Origin: an uncultured Oscillospiraceae bacterium
Lineage (GTDB): Bacteria > Bacillota > Clostridia > Oscillospirales > Acutalibacteraceae
Assembly: GCA_900554335.1 (NCBI GenBank)
Contig: USGT01000010.1
Span: 1-40,292 of the forward strand
DNA: 40,292 nucleotides
Reading direction: 5' to 3'
Positions 39,074 to 40,292 of the stretch are shown here, piece by piece; within the stretch, counting starts at the first letter, position 1, and every line of letters begins with the position of its first letter. The position numbers were made by a program, and so were the translations under genes. The notes under the pieces were generated by a model. It searched no databases, had not been told where the DNA came from, and worked only from the letters and a program-made list of their open reading frames with translations.

Positions 39074-40282
39074 TTAGTTTAAATCAGGCAAGTCTTTGCC
39101 AGTGTAATCTTTAAATATTCTTTTTACTTCTTTATTAAATTCAGCTGATCTACTTAAATTAATGAGATCGCCGTAATATATAAATAGCGTAGCAGGGCAT
39201 TCCGATACTATTTTATCGATTAAATTATAAAATCTTTGGCCTAAATTAAAAATGTCAGTTTCATTGAGAATTATTCGATTGTTAATAGTAACTTGTGATG
39301 GCGTCATATAGCTTATAGGTAAAGTCTCTATTTTTAATTTTTCCGGCGGGAAACTAGAATTAATTTTTTTGATGGTATTTCCTAAAAATGCGTAATTTTC
39401 TTCTCCGGTAATGCGGCTTTTATTAATCTTACAAAATTTAATACATTCGGGGAAGGTATCGTCGAGTGTTTCTTTTACTTTTGCTGTCACTTTTGTTCCC
39501 AAAGCACTTAAAAGCCCCATAAAAAACATCTTTTGATAGCAAACTATAAGGTGAGATGTGGCATCAGGGTGTTGTTTTAAATATTCTACATGAGCAGGAT
39601 TTGTCACTGGTTCCATCTTCTTTGAATCAGAAGGTAACTCGAAAAATTTAATTGGATTTTCGCTTATAGTAGGATTAGGTTCTAAAAGGCCATTAAAAAT
39701 ATTCAAAATTTTGTGTTTTAATCCAATGTCATCATTTAAGTTCATTGGAACATGTGAAGGCATTCTTGATTTCTTTTCTGCGATTATTTCTAATACTTTT
39801 TCGCCCATTTTGTACATTGTGCTTTGATTTAAGAAATGATCGTTAATTTTTGCACTGATTATTACAATCTGTTTTCTAGATTTATTAGTAAACTCAAATT
39901 TAAAATTTTCATTTTTAAGAGCATTTAACAGTGCAATTATTTCATTGTCTTGCTTAACTGACAAATGTGGTACGTTAACGCCTGTATTATTAATTTTTGT
40001 TACCATAAGGCCAGATAATAATAATTTACTTTCGTGCTTTTTCCGAAATGTTATTTCTACATTTGCTCTGGTAGCGAGAAGAAGGCCGGTTAAAAATGCT
40101 TTTTGAGCAATCTTTTTTTTAACATCCAAAGTACTACTACGTGATAATGATTTTGTTGGGATTTGATGGGTTTTACGATATTGAATTGGCAAATGTTTAT
40201 CGTCATCGTCAGCAAAAACGGGCGCTCCTGCTGAAAAGAAGCATGAAAAAGCCAGGAAAAGTGAAAGTGTTTTTTTAATCAT
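39074..40282 (-). CDS. Secreted protein of an unrecognised duplicated family (copy B)
   Basis: A 402-residue paralogue of the gene at 37828, which lies 43 bases downstream in the same direction, so the two are probably transcribed together. The signal peptide MIKKTLSLFLAFSCFFSAG ends near residue 25 (VFA-DDDD). The mature protein opens with an acidic and then basic stretch, followed by the two homologous halves: AQKAFLTGLLLATRANVEITF with KINDHFLNQSTMYKMGEKV, then KMFFMGLLSALGTKVTAKV with INNRIILNETDIFNLGQRF. Between the halves both paralogues have an SxxxKK(L/M)EPV block. The ATG is ten bases from the window edge, so its ribosome site and promoter are only partly visible or missing. Function unknown. 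Confidence 0.8.
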   Translation of the reverse strand: MIKKTLSLFLAFSCFFSAGAPVFADDDDKHLPIQYRKTHQIPTKSLSRSSTLDVKKKIAQKAFLTGLLLATRANVEITFRKKHESKLLLSGLMVTKINNTGVNVPHLSVKQDNEIIALLNALKNENFKFEFTNKSRKQIVIISAKINDHFLNQSTMYKMGEKVLEIIAEKKSRMPSHVPMNLNDDIGLKHKILNIFNGLLEPNPTISENPIKFFELPSDSKKMEPVTNPAHVEYLKQHPDATSHLIVCYQKMFFMGLLSALGTKVTAKVKETLDDTFPECIKFCKINKSRITGEENYAFLGNTIKKINSSFPPEKLKIETLPISYMTPSQVTINNRIILNETDIFNLGQRFYNLIDKIVSECPATLFIYYGDLINLSRSAEFNKEVKRIFKDYTGKDLPDLN

Positions 40283-40292
40283 AAGATCATTC

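Overview
The window comes from a low-GC Gram-positive bacterium, most likely a member of the Clostridia. This rests on strong AGGAGG-type ribosome sites, frequent TTG and GTG starts, sigma-A promoters with TATAAT boxes, a SipW-type signal peptidase system, and Firmicute-like nucleoside uptake and salvage genes. The species cannot be fixed from sequence alone. No mobile element, integrase, rRNA, CRISPR array or phage gene was seen.

Layout. (1) Bases 1-2320, minus strand: rpsF-ssb-rpsR under one clear promoter, then a terminator and trpS. (2) 2389-2570, plus strand: a tRNA-Arg(ACG) with its own promoter and terminator. (3) 2585-8163: three unrelated lineage-specific proteins. These are a small secreted protein, a 946-residue ankyrin-repeat protein whose N-terminus looks like a Nif11-type double-glycine leader, and (minus strand) a secreted protein with thirteen NPQPVV-type hexapeptide repeats. 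(4) 8345-22056: a surface-protein locus. It has a TasA/CalY-like small protein, a SipW-type signal peptidase with a long polytopic N-terminal extension, a DUF5305-like membrane protein, and a 3353-residue beta-helix protein built of eight modules whose rungs are nearly identical at DNA level. (5) 22079-28192: a type IIA topoisomerase pair (parE-parC), phosphopentomutase (deoB) and a YczE/YitT-type membrane protein. (6) 28302-37800: purine nucleoside phosphorylase, a BMP-type nucleoside ABC transporter (binding protein, ATPase, two permeases), deoC, pyrimidine-nucleoside phosphorylase, and NAD-dependent DNA ligase. (7) 37828-40282, minus strand: two tandem paralogous secreted proteins, each an internal duplication.

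How the genes fit together. Regions 5 and 6 form a coherent route. Nucleosides enter through the ABC transporter, are split by DeoD and Pdp, the pentose phosphate is isomerised by DeoB, and deoxyribose-5-phosphate is cleaved by DeoC. Region 4 is a self-contained export and matrix locus: the signal peptidase sits between two proteins that share the same unusual signal-peptide pattern (YAAL-S-...-G-G). Regions 3 and 7 carry secreted proteins without recognised function, so this genome appears to invest heavily in secreted or surface proteins.

The most promising undescribed biology is the Nif11-like leader joined to a giant ankyrin protein, the SipW-linked giant beta-helix protein with its recombination-prone repeats, and the duplicated secreted family at the right end.
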